DNA from: Halovenus salina
GTDB lineage: Archaea > Halobacteriota > Halobacteria > Halobacteriales > Haloarculaceae
Assembly (NCBI RefSeq): GCF_026410925.1
Contig: NZ_CP112972.1
Coordinates: 2,356,001 to 2,420,000 of the forward strand
Reading direction: 5' to 3'
DNA: 64,000 nt
Under the pieces are notes generated by a model. The model saw nothing but the letters and a program-made list of their open reading frames with translations. It did not search any database and had not been told where the DNA came from. Below, in pieces: positions 53,828 through 62,013 of the stretch. Position 1 is the first letter of the stretch. Every line of letters starts with the position of its first letter. Both the position numbers and the translations under genes were made by a program.

Positions 53828-53836
53828 GGTATAAAC
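53828..53836 (-). promoter_or_regulatory. Predicted TATA box of the Csf-like operon
   Basis: Minus strand CGTTTATAC, about 26 bp upstream of the 5' end of the structured leader. The plus-strand reading (GTATAAACG) could serve the divergent HTH gene instead, so orientation is not certain. Confidence 0.45.
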
Positions 53837-53841
53837 GTTGT

Positions 53842-53892
53842 CCATCTCCGATAAAGGAGATGGTAGGCAACCCATCACCTACATAGGTGATG
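53842..53892 (+). repeat. Two tandem hairpins upstream of an HTH gene
   Basis: CCATCTCC/GGAGATGG (53842-53863, loop GATAAA) and CATCACCTA/TAGGTGATG (53873-53892, 2-bp loop, perfect 9-bp arms). They lie in the divergent regulatory region and may be protein-binding sites or RNA hairpins in the HTH mRNA leader. Confidence 0.6.
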
Positions 53893-53909
53893 TCTTCGAA
53901 TTGAGTCCT

Positions 53910-54143
53910 GTGCCGGGGAAAGATAGAGAGGAAGACTCTGGGAAATATACGACGAGCTACCCAGACTCTGATTTTATCGATGCCATCCAGACACTTGATG
54001 GGATGGCAGGGACCTCGGAGATAGCAGAAAATGTCGGCTGCACCCGACGGACAGCATATACGCGCCTCCAGTCACTCGAATCCGAAGGGAAGGTTAGCAG
54101 CCGAAAGGTGGGGAATTCATTGGTTTGGATTACGACCGAGTAA
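53910..54143 (+). CDS. Small HTH regulator divergent from the Csf-like operon
   Basis: 77 residues from GTG 53910. Compact helix-turn-helix: YPDSDFIDAIQTLDGMAG, TSEIAENVGCTRRTAYTRLQ, SLESEGKVSSRKVGNSLVW. This short family is common in haloarchaea. A TTG at 53838 would lengthen it by 24 codons, but that frame overlaps the hairpins, so I prefer the shorter form. It is well placed to control both itself and the Csf-like operon. Confidence 0.65.
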   Translation: MPGKDREEDSGKYTTSYPDSDFIDAIQTLDGMAGTSEIAENVGCTRRTAYTRLQSLESEGKVSSRKVGNSLVWITTE

Positions 54144-54195
54144 ATGTCAGAAGTACAAGTGAGCCGCCGTATTCTATACTACTATAATCGGCAGT

Positions 54196-54855
54196 CTATC
54201 CCGCTTCACCCCCAGTCCAGCGAAGATATAGCCTTCCAACATCAGTTAGCACAATTTCTTTTCGACGCCCGGTTGGGTGCGTCTCAACTAGACCTTTGCC
54301 CTCCAGTTTACCGACGTGATAGCTAATGTTTTGAGCAGATTCACCCAATACCTCTCCGATTTCGCGTCCGATTACGCCCTCTCTTCCGTTCACATCCCAC
54401 TCACCGAGTTGCTCAAGCACCTCGCGCTGGGGATCGCTTAGATCAAAGGTCAACGGCTGACGGGGAGCCGGAAGGGATACAACTAGTTCATCGATCGACT
54501 CATCCTCCTGAGGTTCTAATACGTAGTAGGGTCTTGCACCGATGAAGAATGCCGAAGATGTTGCAGCTCCTGCCATCAGGTTGGTACCTCCAGTTATGTT
54601 GATATAGAGCTCTTCGCTCTGATGTTCCTTGGCGATAGAGACAATTGTGTCCACCACACTTCGAAGCTCAAACGCCGAGATCTCGTGCACATTGACTTCG
54701 TAACCGAACACGTCTAACTCTTCGGCGAGTTCATATGAAGTCTCCAAGAACCGCGGACTAGCAAGCAAATGGACATATTCGACCGAGCTGTGTCCGCGCA
54801 GACCTCGTTTAATGTGCTCAGTCACTCTGCCATGAGGAATAATATGGACGCTCAT
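54196..54855 (-). CDS. CARF-domain winged-helix regulator (Csa3/DUF6293-like)
   Basis: 219 residues. The N-terminal 130 form a Rossmann-like CARF domain with the typical NITGGTNLMAGAATSSAFFI loop; the C-terminal 80 are a winged helix (LSDPQREVLEQLGEWDVNG, IGEVLGESAQNISYHVGKLE). CARF domains sense cyclic oligonucleotides or other nucleotides. Csa3 and the haloarchaeal HFX_2341 (DUF6293) regulators share this design. It is the last gene of the operon at 57783-54196, coupled by a 4-bp overlap. Confidence 0.75.
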   Translation of the reverse strand: MSVHIIPHGRVTEHIKRGLRGHSSVEYVHLLASPRFLETSYELAEELDVFGYEVNVHEISAFELRSVVDTIVSIAKEHQSEELYINITGGTNLMAGAATSSAFFIGARPYYVLEPQEDESIDELVVSLPAPRQPLTFDLSDPQREVLEQLGEWDVNGREGVIGREIGEVLGESAQNISYHVGKLEGKGLVETHPTGRRKEIVLTDVGRLYLRWTGGEAG

Positions 54856-55724
54856 TCAACCAGTGTAACAGTATCTCTTACGGTAAGAGTCCCGGAGCTT
54901 CGTTCAATTTCTTCCTCATTTTCGGCTACACGGTACTGGACAACGTCTCCTACAGAGGGAAAGAAATCGGAGTCTCCAACCTCAAACTCACAGCCTCCAC
55001 CGTCTTCGCCAGTCTGGTAGTCCGTGATGTACCCCTTGTCGGCTTTGTCCGCTCGATGTGAGAGATCACGTATGAACCCATACCGGTATGTCTTCAAGCC
55101 GCCATCTGGGCTGATCTCACCTTCGAGAACGTATTCACGGTCTTGCCGGTCATCTTCGTCCATATCAAGAACCTTGCGCCAGAGTCGAAGGACATCTTCC
55201 AAGACATACCAAAGGGGAACTACAGAGCTTACATATGTGGGATCCGGCCCTTCGCTTGGGACTTGAATAGTCTCGGGATGTGAAACTCTCATATCACGGT
55301 GTTCTTTGAAATGGGAAACCGCCCATTCATAGGTGATATCCGGCTGAGTCTCAAGAATTACTCCTGAGTAGAGCTTGAACCAGTAGACACAGTTGTCGAT
55401 ACTATCCGAGATTTTCTCTTTACCGTATCGGTCTGTGTAGTGCATCAGATGCTCGTAGCCCCGCTCGTTGCCAATACTTCGAAATAGTGATTTCAGGGCG
55501 TCATATAAGGCAGATGCTTGGAAGCGATTATTGAACGCTTGGATGGAGTTCGTTCGGACATGTTTGTAGAGGCCATAGACCTGTTCGAGTGGGTCCTCCT
55601 CAGGCGACATTGAGGGGTCTTGGTGTGACTCGATGATGCCATCCATAATTTCGTCACAGGCTTCGATTTGATCTTGTAGGACGGTCCCGTCCACTTGTTC
55701 GCTGGACTGTCCAGCATCACTCAT
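54852..55724 (-). CDS. Unknown protein with C-terminal cold-shock-like domain
   Basis: 290 residues from ATG 55724, overlapping the methylase gene by 8 bp. The first 200 are helical (EQVYGLYKHVRTNSIQAFNN, VYWFKLYSGVILETQPDITY, LWYVLEDVLRLWRKVLDMDE). The C-terminal 75 look like an OB/cold-shock fold (YGFIRDLSHRADKADKGYIT, FFPSVGDVVQYRVAENEEE). Probably binds single-stranded nucleic acid. No known defence family recognised. Confidence 0.6.
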   Translation of the reverse strand: MSDAGQSSEQVDGTVLQDQIEACDEIMDGIIESHQDPSMSPEEDPLEQVYGLYKHVRTNSIQAFNNRFQASALYDALKSLFRSIGNERGYEHLMHYTDRYGKEKISDSIDNCVYWFKLYSGVILETQPDITYEWAVSHFKEHRDMRVSHPETIQVPSEGPDPTYVSSVVPLWYVLEDVLRLWRKVLDMDEDDRQDREYVLEGEISPDGGLKTYRYGFIRDLSHRADKADKGYITDYQTGEDGGGCEFEVGDSDFFPSVGDVVQYRVAENEEEIERSSGTLTVRDTVTLVE

Positions 55725-57783
55725 CGTCGTCACCTCCGGTGAGGAATTCACTAGGATCCTCTACGAGAGACTTACGTTCCTCCTGTAATTGAGTCTGCTT
55801 GGCTTCGAGTTCTCTGACTTTCTCTTGGTGTTCTCTGATTGCCTCCGCTCTTTCGCGTCTTTCCTCCTCTGAGAATAGGGGCACCTTCAGCTCACGGAGA
55901 TCACCGATATTCACTCTGGGAATTCTGGATCCAGACTTGAGGGCATCGACCTGCTCTTTCCCAAGCTCAGAGGACAAGAACGTCTCATAAACTAAGGCTT
56001 CTTCAGGTGATTCGAATCGAAGAACAGCCAGATCCTGAGCCGGAGCCAGAGGCTCTGATGGGATATGAGTGTAGGTGTGTTCACCTAGGGTGGCAAGGAG
56101 AACACACGAATCGTCAGCAATAATTCGAGCCTCATCTCTGGAGATATACCGATCTCCATGACGACTCTTTCGTTTCCCGATGTCACTAATCGAGAGGTAA
56201 GTGAGGGTGTTTTTGTCCTCTTCTTCAACAAGATTGTTCGGTGGATTCCCTGTGGAAACCTCGGCCACGTCGTGCAGATCTACTATCTGAGAGAACTGCT
56301 CTTCCAGAGCAGTTTGAATCGAGCGTTGATTAGTGACTAAGCGTATATTCCAAGAGTCCTCCAGGTTGGCCTGCAGAATTGAGTCTGCACTTTGCGCCTC
56401 TACCTCCGATACCGCTTTTGAGAGAGCATTCTGCGGGTCCTCTGGCGATTCAAGAACAGCATACTGGACTTTGTGATCCGATGCGGGGGATTGCTTAGTA
56501 ATCGTAACGAACGCTGTGTCGATGGAGGTATACCGATAGATCGGTCCATTGACGATCTGGATCACCGAGTCGAGTTGGAACTCCTCTAGAATCTTCTTAC
56601 GGAACCACCCTTTTCGAGCATTATGAAGAAAACCGGACGGAACCGAGATCGTAAGCCGCCCTCCCTTCTTTAGAAGAGATAGTCCCTGAGCGATGAAGGC
56701 TTCCTCTGATTGGAGGTTTTTACGCTCGTCCGTATATGGAACTTCCTCGGTATCGAGCCTCATCCCGAATGGAGGATCAACGATAACTTGGTCAAACTCC
56801 CCATAGGACATGAGGTCTTCCTTCATTTCGAAGAAGTCACCCACTGTGAACTCGACATCCCGCTTGAAGAGATCGACATAGAACGTCGCAATGCGCAATA
56901 CGGCAGGATTGATTTCTACGCCAACCCCATTAGCGCCCTCTCCGGCAGCCTGTGAAAGTATCGTCCCGCGACCCGCTGCTGGATCAAGGACAAGGTCGCC
57001 CGACTTCGGACCAGCTAGCCGAACCATCTGCTTGGCGACTTCCAGAGGGGTAGCGTATTCTCCACCACGACGATCATCATCGGAGATTTCAAAGAGCGAC
57101 TCCAGGATTTTGTCCTCTGTTTCGTCCAAGGAGAACCCGTGGAAGATCCCTGCGGCAGCAATCAGAAACTGATGGTCAAGTTCCTCACCGCGCTGGTACC
57201 ACTGATAGCGATCATCGATTTGAGTATAGAGAGAGGAAATCGTAGACTGTTCGATCTCCTGTGGACCAATCCCGTTTGTGTTTCGCAGTTCGAGCAACAG
57301 ATGGAGCGACTCCAGCAATTCATCGGCGGCCTGACCGTTCCGGACATGACTTGGCCGAACTTCAGCCTGCGCGTCCAAACAGCGGTCAATCAAAAAGTCA
57401 AGTTCTGCTCGGGACTGTACCTGTCGTCTCTCACTGGGGTCTTCTTCATCAATTTCCGGGAAGTGGGCGTAGGAGTGGTATTCAGGACCGGTTCCCGAGA
57501 AGATGAATTGAACTCTCGGAGAGAGAAGAGCACCATAGGGTGCCCCAGTTCCTGCGACAGCTTCCGATATTTCGCTCAAGTCCTGCTCAGCTCGATGACT
57601 CGTACGCAGGCTACTCCATTCAACGAGCAAGAACGGTTTCGTGTGTTCGGAATCCCTGAATACAGCAATATCAGGATATACGGCCTGCTCTGACTTCAGA
57701 TTAGGCTCGACAACGACGTGCTCTTCGCTATACTTGTCTTCCAGAAGACTAACTGCCTCTTCGAGGGACCCGGCTTCGTTCAT
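55717..57783 (-). CDS. Adenine DNA methylase fused to a specificity domain
   Basis: 688 residues. N-terminal HsdR-N-like region with PDIAVFRDSEHTKPFLLVEW, where the nuclease Lys is missing (VEWSS). The N6-adenine methylase core has motif I VLDPAAGRGTILSQ and motif IV VIVDPPFGMR. The C-terminal 200 residues resemble one HsdS target-recognition half (VSTGNPPNNLVEEEDKNTLT, SRIPRVNIGDLRELKVPLFS) followed by a coiled coil. A type I-like M-S fusion. First gene of an operon with the cold-shock-like and CARF proteins. Confidence 0.78.
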   Translation of the reverse strand: MNEAGSLEEAVSLLEDKYSEEHVVVEPNLKSEQAVYPDIAVFRDSEHTKPFLLVEWSSLRTSHRAEQDLSEISEAVAGTGAPYGALLSPRVQFIFSGTGPEYHSYAHFPEIDEEDPSERRQVQSRAELDFLIDRCLDAQAEVRPSHVRNGQAADELLESLHLLLELRNTNGIGPQEIEQSTISSLYTQIDDRYQWYQRGEELDHQFLIAAAGIFHGFSLDETEDKILESLFEISDDDRRGGEYATPLEVAKQMVRLAGPKSGDLVLDPAAGRGTILSQAAGEGANGVGVEINPAVLRIATFYVDLFKRDVEFTVGDFFEMKEDLMSYGEFDQVIVDPPFGMRLDTEEVPYTDERKNLQSEEAFIAQGLSLLKKGGRLTISVPSGFLHNARKGWFRKKILEEFQLDSVIQIVNGPIYRYTSIDTAFVTITKQSPASDHKVQYAVLESPEDPQNALSKAVSEVEAQSADSILQANLEDSWNIRLVTNQRSIQTALEEQFSQIVDLHDVAEVSTGNPPNNLVEEEDKNTLTYLSISDIGKRKSRHGDRYISRDEARIIADDSCVLLATLGEHTYTHIPSEPLAPAQDLAVLRFESPEEALVYETFLSSELGKEQVDALKSGSRIPRVNIGDLRELKVPLFSEEERRERAEAIREHQEKVRELEAKQTQLQEERKSLVEDPSEFLTGGDDDE

Positions 57784-57906
57784 ATTAATACGGGCGTTGA
57801 TGAGGTACTTAGGTATTGTCTCGGACTGTCAAAATCGAGTTTTGACTATTACCTGGGGAAAGTGAAGGGTGGCGCATAATGAGTAGACATCGTCGAATTA
57901 GATGGC

Positions 57907-58449
57907 CTACGAAAACAGGTCTTCTATGTGCTTTCTGAGGGAATCGAATGCCTCATCGGCGGCTGGGATACTCGTAGCACCCGTTATGATGACCTTCCCA
58001 GATCCGAATACCAGTAACACGCAGTCGTGATCGCTTGGTCGGAATACCAGCCCAGGGAATTGCTCAGGCTCGTATTCTGTAACCTCCAAACCTAGACCGA
58101 TAGCCAGAGCAGAGAGGTTCAGATTCTCCCCGACCTGGGACATACACACGTAATTCTGCACCCGGAACCATTCATCCTCAGCAGAAGGCAGAATCCCGTG
58201 GTCAGTGAGGATGTTTAGGAAATCCTCTCGCGTGGTGTGAGCCTCTTCCTCCGAACTCGCACCAGTAACGATGTACTTGCCAGTACGATAGAGGGTAATG
58301 AGTGGTGCAGAATCTCCAAATCGAAAATACGCACCGGGGTAGTTGTCCGGGTCGTAGTCTACGATATCGTCTAAGTCGCCAGCAATAGCTTCAAGATCAA
58401 GTTCCACACCGAGAGAGCCAGAAGCGACGACATTGACGACCTCTACCAT
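57907..58449 (-). CDS. Divergent TATA-binding protein (TBP) 1
   Basis: 180 residues with the two-repeat TBP saddle. Repeat 1: VVNVVASGSLGVELDLEAIA and TLYRTGKYIVTGAS. Repeat 2: LNLSALAIGLGLEVTEYEPE, QFPGLVFR and LLVFGSGKVIITGATS. Of the four phenylalanines that kink DNA in TBPs, both repeat-2 residues are kept (QFPG, LVFGSGK), but both repeat-1 residues are Tyr (NYPG, TLYRTGK). It precedes the methylase-CARF operon in the same direction by 123 bp. Confidence 0.82.
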   Translation of the reverse strand: MVEVVNVVASGSLGVELDLEAIAGDLDDIVDYDPDNYPGAYFRFGDSAPLITLYRTGKYIVTGASSEEEAHTTREDFLNILTDHGILPSAEDEWFRVQNYVCMSQVGENLNLSALAIGLGLEVTEYEPEQFPGLVFRPSDHDCVLLVFGSGKVIITGATSIPAADEAFDSLRKHIEDLFS

Positions 58450-58586
58450 CTTATAATCTCTCTGCCTCAGACTATGTTAATACCTTCAGTTAAACCCTGT
58501 AATGTCTCTCGCTAGTCTCAGTAGAGGGAACGGGAACATATATTCGACAGCGTGGGTGATGTGTTAGTAACAACTTGGCGCACAGC
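58450..58586. promoter_or_regulatory. Divergent promoter region between two TBP genes
   Basis: 137 bp between the two starts. AT-rich words that could be TATA boxes are GGTATTAACATAG on the minus strand near 58472-58484 and ACATATATTC on the plus strand near 58537-58546. Both TBP genes could be controlled by their own products here. Confidence 0.4.
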
Positions 58587-59135
58587 ATGGAGATTGTCAG
58601 CACGATGGGGAGTGGCTCACTCGGGAGAGAAATGGACTTACAGACCCTTGTATCCGAGTTGGAGGGCCACCTCGGTGAGATCGTTGACGCGAATTTTCAC
58701 GGCACCGCGATGGTTACTGTCCGTCTGGAAGAAAACGGACCGGCATACACTATCTATCGTACAGGCACGTTCCAGATACGTGGCGCTGAGACCGAAGAGC
58801 TGCTAACGGAATCATTCCGTCGATTCGAAGAAGTGCTTCGTGAGATAGGCGTCGATGCCTCCGAGACCGAATTCAGGCAAGTGACCTCAGTGTTCATGGA
58901 GGACCTCGGCCGTGTGGTCAATTTGGAAGCCCTCACTATCGCGCTTGGGCTTGAACATACGGAATACGAGCCCGAGCAGTTCCCCGGTCTCATCTATCGT
59001 CCACATCAGTTCGAAGTCACCCTCTTGATTTTCGCAACCGGGAAGATCATCATCGGCGGTACGACTGACCGTGAGCATGCTAAATCCGCAATTCAGCATC
59101 TCCAAGAAGAGCTCTCGTTCCTCGATACAGCCTGA
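58587..59135 (+). CDS. Divergent TATA-binding protein (TBP) 2
   Basis: 182 residues from ATG 58587 (MEIVSTMGSGSLGREMDLQT). Repeat 2 is TBP-like (LALTIALGLEHTEYEPEQF is close: EALTIALGLEHTEYEPEQF, then PGLIYRPH and LLIFATGKIIIGGTT). Repeat 1 is divergent (NFHGTAMVTVRLEENGPAYT, IYRTGTFQIRGAE). Repeat-2 intercalating Phe are kept; in repeat 1 one Phe (NFHG) is kept and the other is Tyr (TIYRTG). It lies 54 bp upstream of hsdM in the same direction. Confidence 0.8.
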   Translation: MEIVSTMGSGSLGREMDLQTLVSELEGHLGEIVDANFHGTAMVTVRLEENGPAYTIYRTGTFQIRGAETEELLTESFRRFEEVLREIGVDASETEFRQVTSVFMEDLGRVVNLEALTIALGLEHTEYEPEQFPGLIYRPHQFEVTLLIFATGKIIIGGTTDREHAKSAIQHLQEELSFLDTA

Positions 59136-59189
59136 CTGCGATGGGGAAGTAAGCAAAAATTGAAGTTTCCAACCTCCCGTGATTGGTGT

Positions 59190-60758
59190 ATGGCTATTAA
59201 TGGCGACGACGGGAAATTCGAGAAAAGCCTCTGGCAATCTGCCGAGGGGCTACGCGGGCCCGTCGAATCTGCTGAGTACAAGCACATCGTTCTCGGTCTC
59301 CTTTTCGAGAAGTACATGTCAGACGCGTTCGAGCAGCGCCGCGAGGAACTTCGAGAGCTGACGTACGACGAGGATTCGATGTACTACTGCGGAGATGACG
59401 ACGAAGAGCGCCAGTTCATTCTGGAAGACAAGGACGCATACCACGGTGAGAACGTCTTTTACGTTCCCGAAGAGGCTCGGTGGGAATTCCTCATCGACAA
59501 CGCGACCGACCCTGACATTGGCGCAAAGATCGACGACGCGATGCGGGCCATTGAGGACGAAAACCCCGATCGCCTCGATGGGATGCTCCCGAAACGATAT
59601 TCGAGGATTCCACAGGACACACTAGAGGGACTACTCAATGAATTCGCCGAACTCGACCTCGGAAACGGTAAAGACACTCAGGACGAGGACGTCTTCGGGC
59701 GCGTCTACGAATACTTCATCAAGGAATTTGCCAGACAAGAGGGGCACCGTGGCGGCGAGTTCTACACGCCGAAACACGTAGTCGAACTGCTGGTTGAGAT
59801 CTTGGAGCCGTTTGAGGGACGGATTTTCGACCCGTTCTGTGGCTCCGGTGGGATGTTTGTTCAGAGTCACAAGTTCCTAAAGCGAAAAGGTGGGGACGAA
59901 AGCCAGGTGTCCATCTTTGGGCAGGAAGTCAACGACGCAACCTGGCGTATCTGTAAGATGAACCTCTATCTTCGAGGTATTGACGGGAACATCCAGCTTG
60001 GGGACAGCATCCGGAGCGACCGGTTCCCCAACCTCCGTGCGGACAAAATCATCACGAACCCGCCGTTCAACATGAGCGAGTGGGGGAAAGATACTGTTTC
60101 GGAGGATGACTCACGGTTCGAGTACGGGATGCCGCCCTCGAACAACGCGAACTTCGCCTTCATCCAGCACATGATCTCCCATCTAGACGACGACGGGATG
60201 GCGGGTACAGTCATGGCGAATGGGTCAATGTCTGTTCAGGGTCAAGAGGGTGAGATTCGAAAAGAAATCATCGAAGAGGATCTCCTGGATGCCGTAATAG
60301 CTCTCCCGGGTGAACTGTTCTACACTACCTCCATCCCGGTCTGCCTCTGGATTATTAGCAAGGGGAAGGACTCGGACAGCTACCGGAACCGAACGAACGA
60401 GACACTGTTCATCAACGCAAAAGACCTCTACGAATCGATTGATCGTACGCAGAATCGTCTAACAGAAGAGCATATTCAGACGATCGCGGACACTGTACGA
60501 GCATATCGCGGTGAAGACAGTGTGGACGATTATCAGGACGAGACCGGGTACTGTAAGGTGGCCACGACGGATGAAATCGCGGATAACGACTACATGGTGA
60601 CTCCCGGTCGATATGTGGGAATCGATAGAGATACTAGTAGCGAGGTTCCGTACGAAGTGAAAATGGAGGAGCTGTCCGCCGAACTCCGTGAGCAGTTCCA
60701 ACGGTCGAACGAACTGCAAGAGGACATCGAAGCGAACCTTGAGGAGTTGGGATTCTAA
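59190..60758 (+). CDS. hsdM: Type I restriction-modification methyltransferase subunit
   Basis: 522 residues. N-terminal helical HsdM domain (SLWQSAEGLRGPVESAEYKH, then IVLGLLFEKYMSDAFE), SAM motif I IFDPFCGSGGMFVQSH after GGEFYTPKHVVELLVEIL, catalytic motif IV IITNPPFNMSEWG. It transfers methyl to adenine N6 and forms M2S with HsdS. Start ATG 59190 is chosen over a TTG at 59160. Its stop overlaps hsdS by 1 bp. Confidence 0.93.
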   Translation: MAINGDDGKFEKSLWQSAEGLRGPVESAEYKHIVLGLLFEKYMSDAFEQRREELRELTYDEDSMYYCGDDDEERQFILEDKDAYHGENVFYVPEEARWEFLIDNATDPDIGAKIDDAMRAIEDENPDRLDGMLPKRYSRIPQDTLEGLLNEFAELDLGNGKDTQDEDVFGRVYEYFIKEFARQEGHRGGEFYTPKHVVELLVEILEPFEGRIFDPFCGSGGMFVQSHKFLKRKGGDESQVSIFGQEVNDATWRICKMNLYLRGIDGNIQLGDSIRSDRFPNLRADKIITNPPFNMSEWGKDTVSEDDSRFEYGMPPSNNANFAFIQHMISHLDDDGMAGTVMANGSMSVQGQEGEIRKEIIEEDLLDAVIALPGELFYTTSIPVCLWIISKGKDSDSYRNRTNETLFINAKDLYESIDRTQNRLTEEHIQTIADTVRAYRGEDSVDDYQDETGYCKVATTDEIADNDYMVTPGRYVGIDRDTSSEVPYEVKMEELSAELREQFQRSNELQEDIEANLEELGF

Positions 60759-61978
60759 TGTCAGAGGAAGAACTTGGATCCGTGGTTGAGAAGGTGAAGA
60801 CTGCCGAGGTGAGCGATGAATACGGCCCGGGAAACGAACGCTGGGAAATGCGCCCGCTTTCCGAGCTTATGGAACCCGTCCTGGGCAAGACTCCGAAGCG
60901 AAGTGAGGACGAATATTGGGGCGGGGATATCCAATGGGCCAGCGCGAAGGACATCTCACAGTCAGAGACGCGGCACGTCTACGACACCGCAGAAAACATG
61001 ACAGAGGCGGGGAAAGAGGCTAGCAACGCCCCAATCCTTCCTGCAGGTACTGTAGTCGTTATTGCCCGCGGTGCGACCATGGGTCGTGTCGCGCAATTAG
61101 GGGAGCCTATGACGTTCAACCAGACCTGCTATGGTCTGGACACTAATGATGAGCTACTGGACGATTATCTCTATTATGCGTGGCAGTACGTGTTTGGGCA
61201 GGTTCAGGCAGTCTCGTACGGAACTGTCTTTGACACAATTACTATGAAGTCATTTGATGATATTGAGATCCCCGTTCCTTCCTTAGAAATACAAAAATCG
61301 ATTGCAGAGTGGCTCGGTGCAATTGATGATAAAATAGAATCAAATGTTCATGAATCAGAAGAGTTGGAAGAAGTTGCAGATGAGATTTATCGTGGTCTGT
61401 TCGAAGAGTATGTCGGCTACAAAAGTCTAACCGGTTCTACAGTTGGGAAAATTCCCGAAGACTTCCGTGTAGGGGAAATTAATGATCTCCTTTCTTTGGA
61501 ATATGGGGATGGGCTGCCACAGCGAGAAAGAGAGGGGGAAGAATACCCGGTGTATGGGTCCAGTGGAGTTACTGGCAGACATAATGAGTCGCTGATAGAG
61601 GGACCAGGAATCATTGTGGGTCGAAAGGGAACAATAGGTACTGTGATGCTAGAAATGGACGACTTTTGGCCGATCGATACTGCCTTCTACGTTAGCCCCG
61701 AAGAAGATGATGAACTCTTATATCTATACCATCTTTTGAAAAACACTCCTCTATCTCATCTGGGATCTGACTCTGCTGTCCCAGGGCTGAACCGGAACGT
61801 TGCACATGATCAAGAGATTGCCATCCCCCCAAGGCAGACGCGCCTAACTTTTGTGGAAAAGGTACAGCCGTTCCATAAGAAAAAGAATCACCTTGCAAGC
61901 CAGACTCGAACCCTAAAGTCGATTCGTGATCTTATCCTCCCCCAATTTCTTAGTGGGAAGATCACACCCAGCACGTAA
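60758..61978 (+). CDS. hsdS: Type I restriction-modification specificity subunit
   Basis: 406 residues with two target-recognition domains of the usual layout. TRD 1 spans about residues 25-180 (MRPLSELMEPVLGKTPKRSE, VVVIARGATMGRVAQLGEP), a helical spacer follows (PSLEIQKSIAEWLGAIDDKI), then TRD 2 (INDLLSLEYGDGLPQREREG, IIVGRKGTIGTVMLEMDDFW) and a second spacer helix. The second half is more AT-rich than the first, suggesting TRD exchange. Confidence 0.92.
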   Translation: MSEEELGSVVEKVKTAEVSDEYGPGNERWEMRPLSELMEPVLGKTPKRSEDEYWGGDIQWASAKDISQSETRHVYDTAENMTEAGKEASNAPILPAGTVVVIARGATMGRVAQLGEPMTFNQTCYGLDTNDELLDDYLYYAWQYVFGQVQAVSYGTVFDTITMKSFDDIEIPVPSLEIQKSIAEWLGAIDDKIESNVHESEELEEVADEIYRGLFEEYVGYKSLTGSTVGKIPEDFRVGEINDLLSLEYGDGLPQREREGEEYPVYGSSGVTGRHNESLIEGPGIIVGRKGTIGTVMLEMDDFWPIDTAFYVSPEEDDELLYLYHLLKNTPLSHLGSDSAVPGLNRNVAHDQEIAIPPRQTRLTFVEKVQPFHKKKNHLASQTRTLKSIRDLILPQFLSGKITPST

Positions 61979-62013
61979 AGACCCAAGTTGCTATGCTTCG
62001 TTGACCAATTCAA

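Noticed and set aside
48131..54143. A CRISPR array or adaptation genes beside the Csf-like operon
   Set aside because: I found no set of three or more regularly spaced repeats with unique spacers, and no Cas1, Cas2 or Cas6-like protein in the window. The two 22-bp repeats have only an 11-bp spacer.
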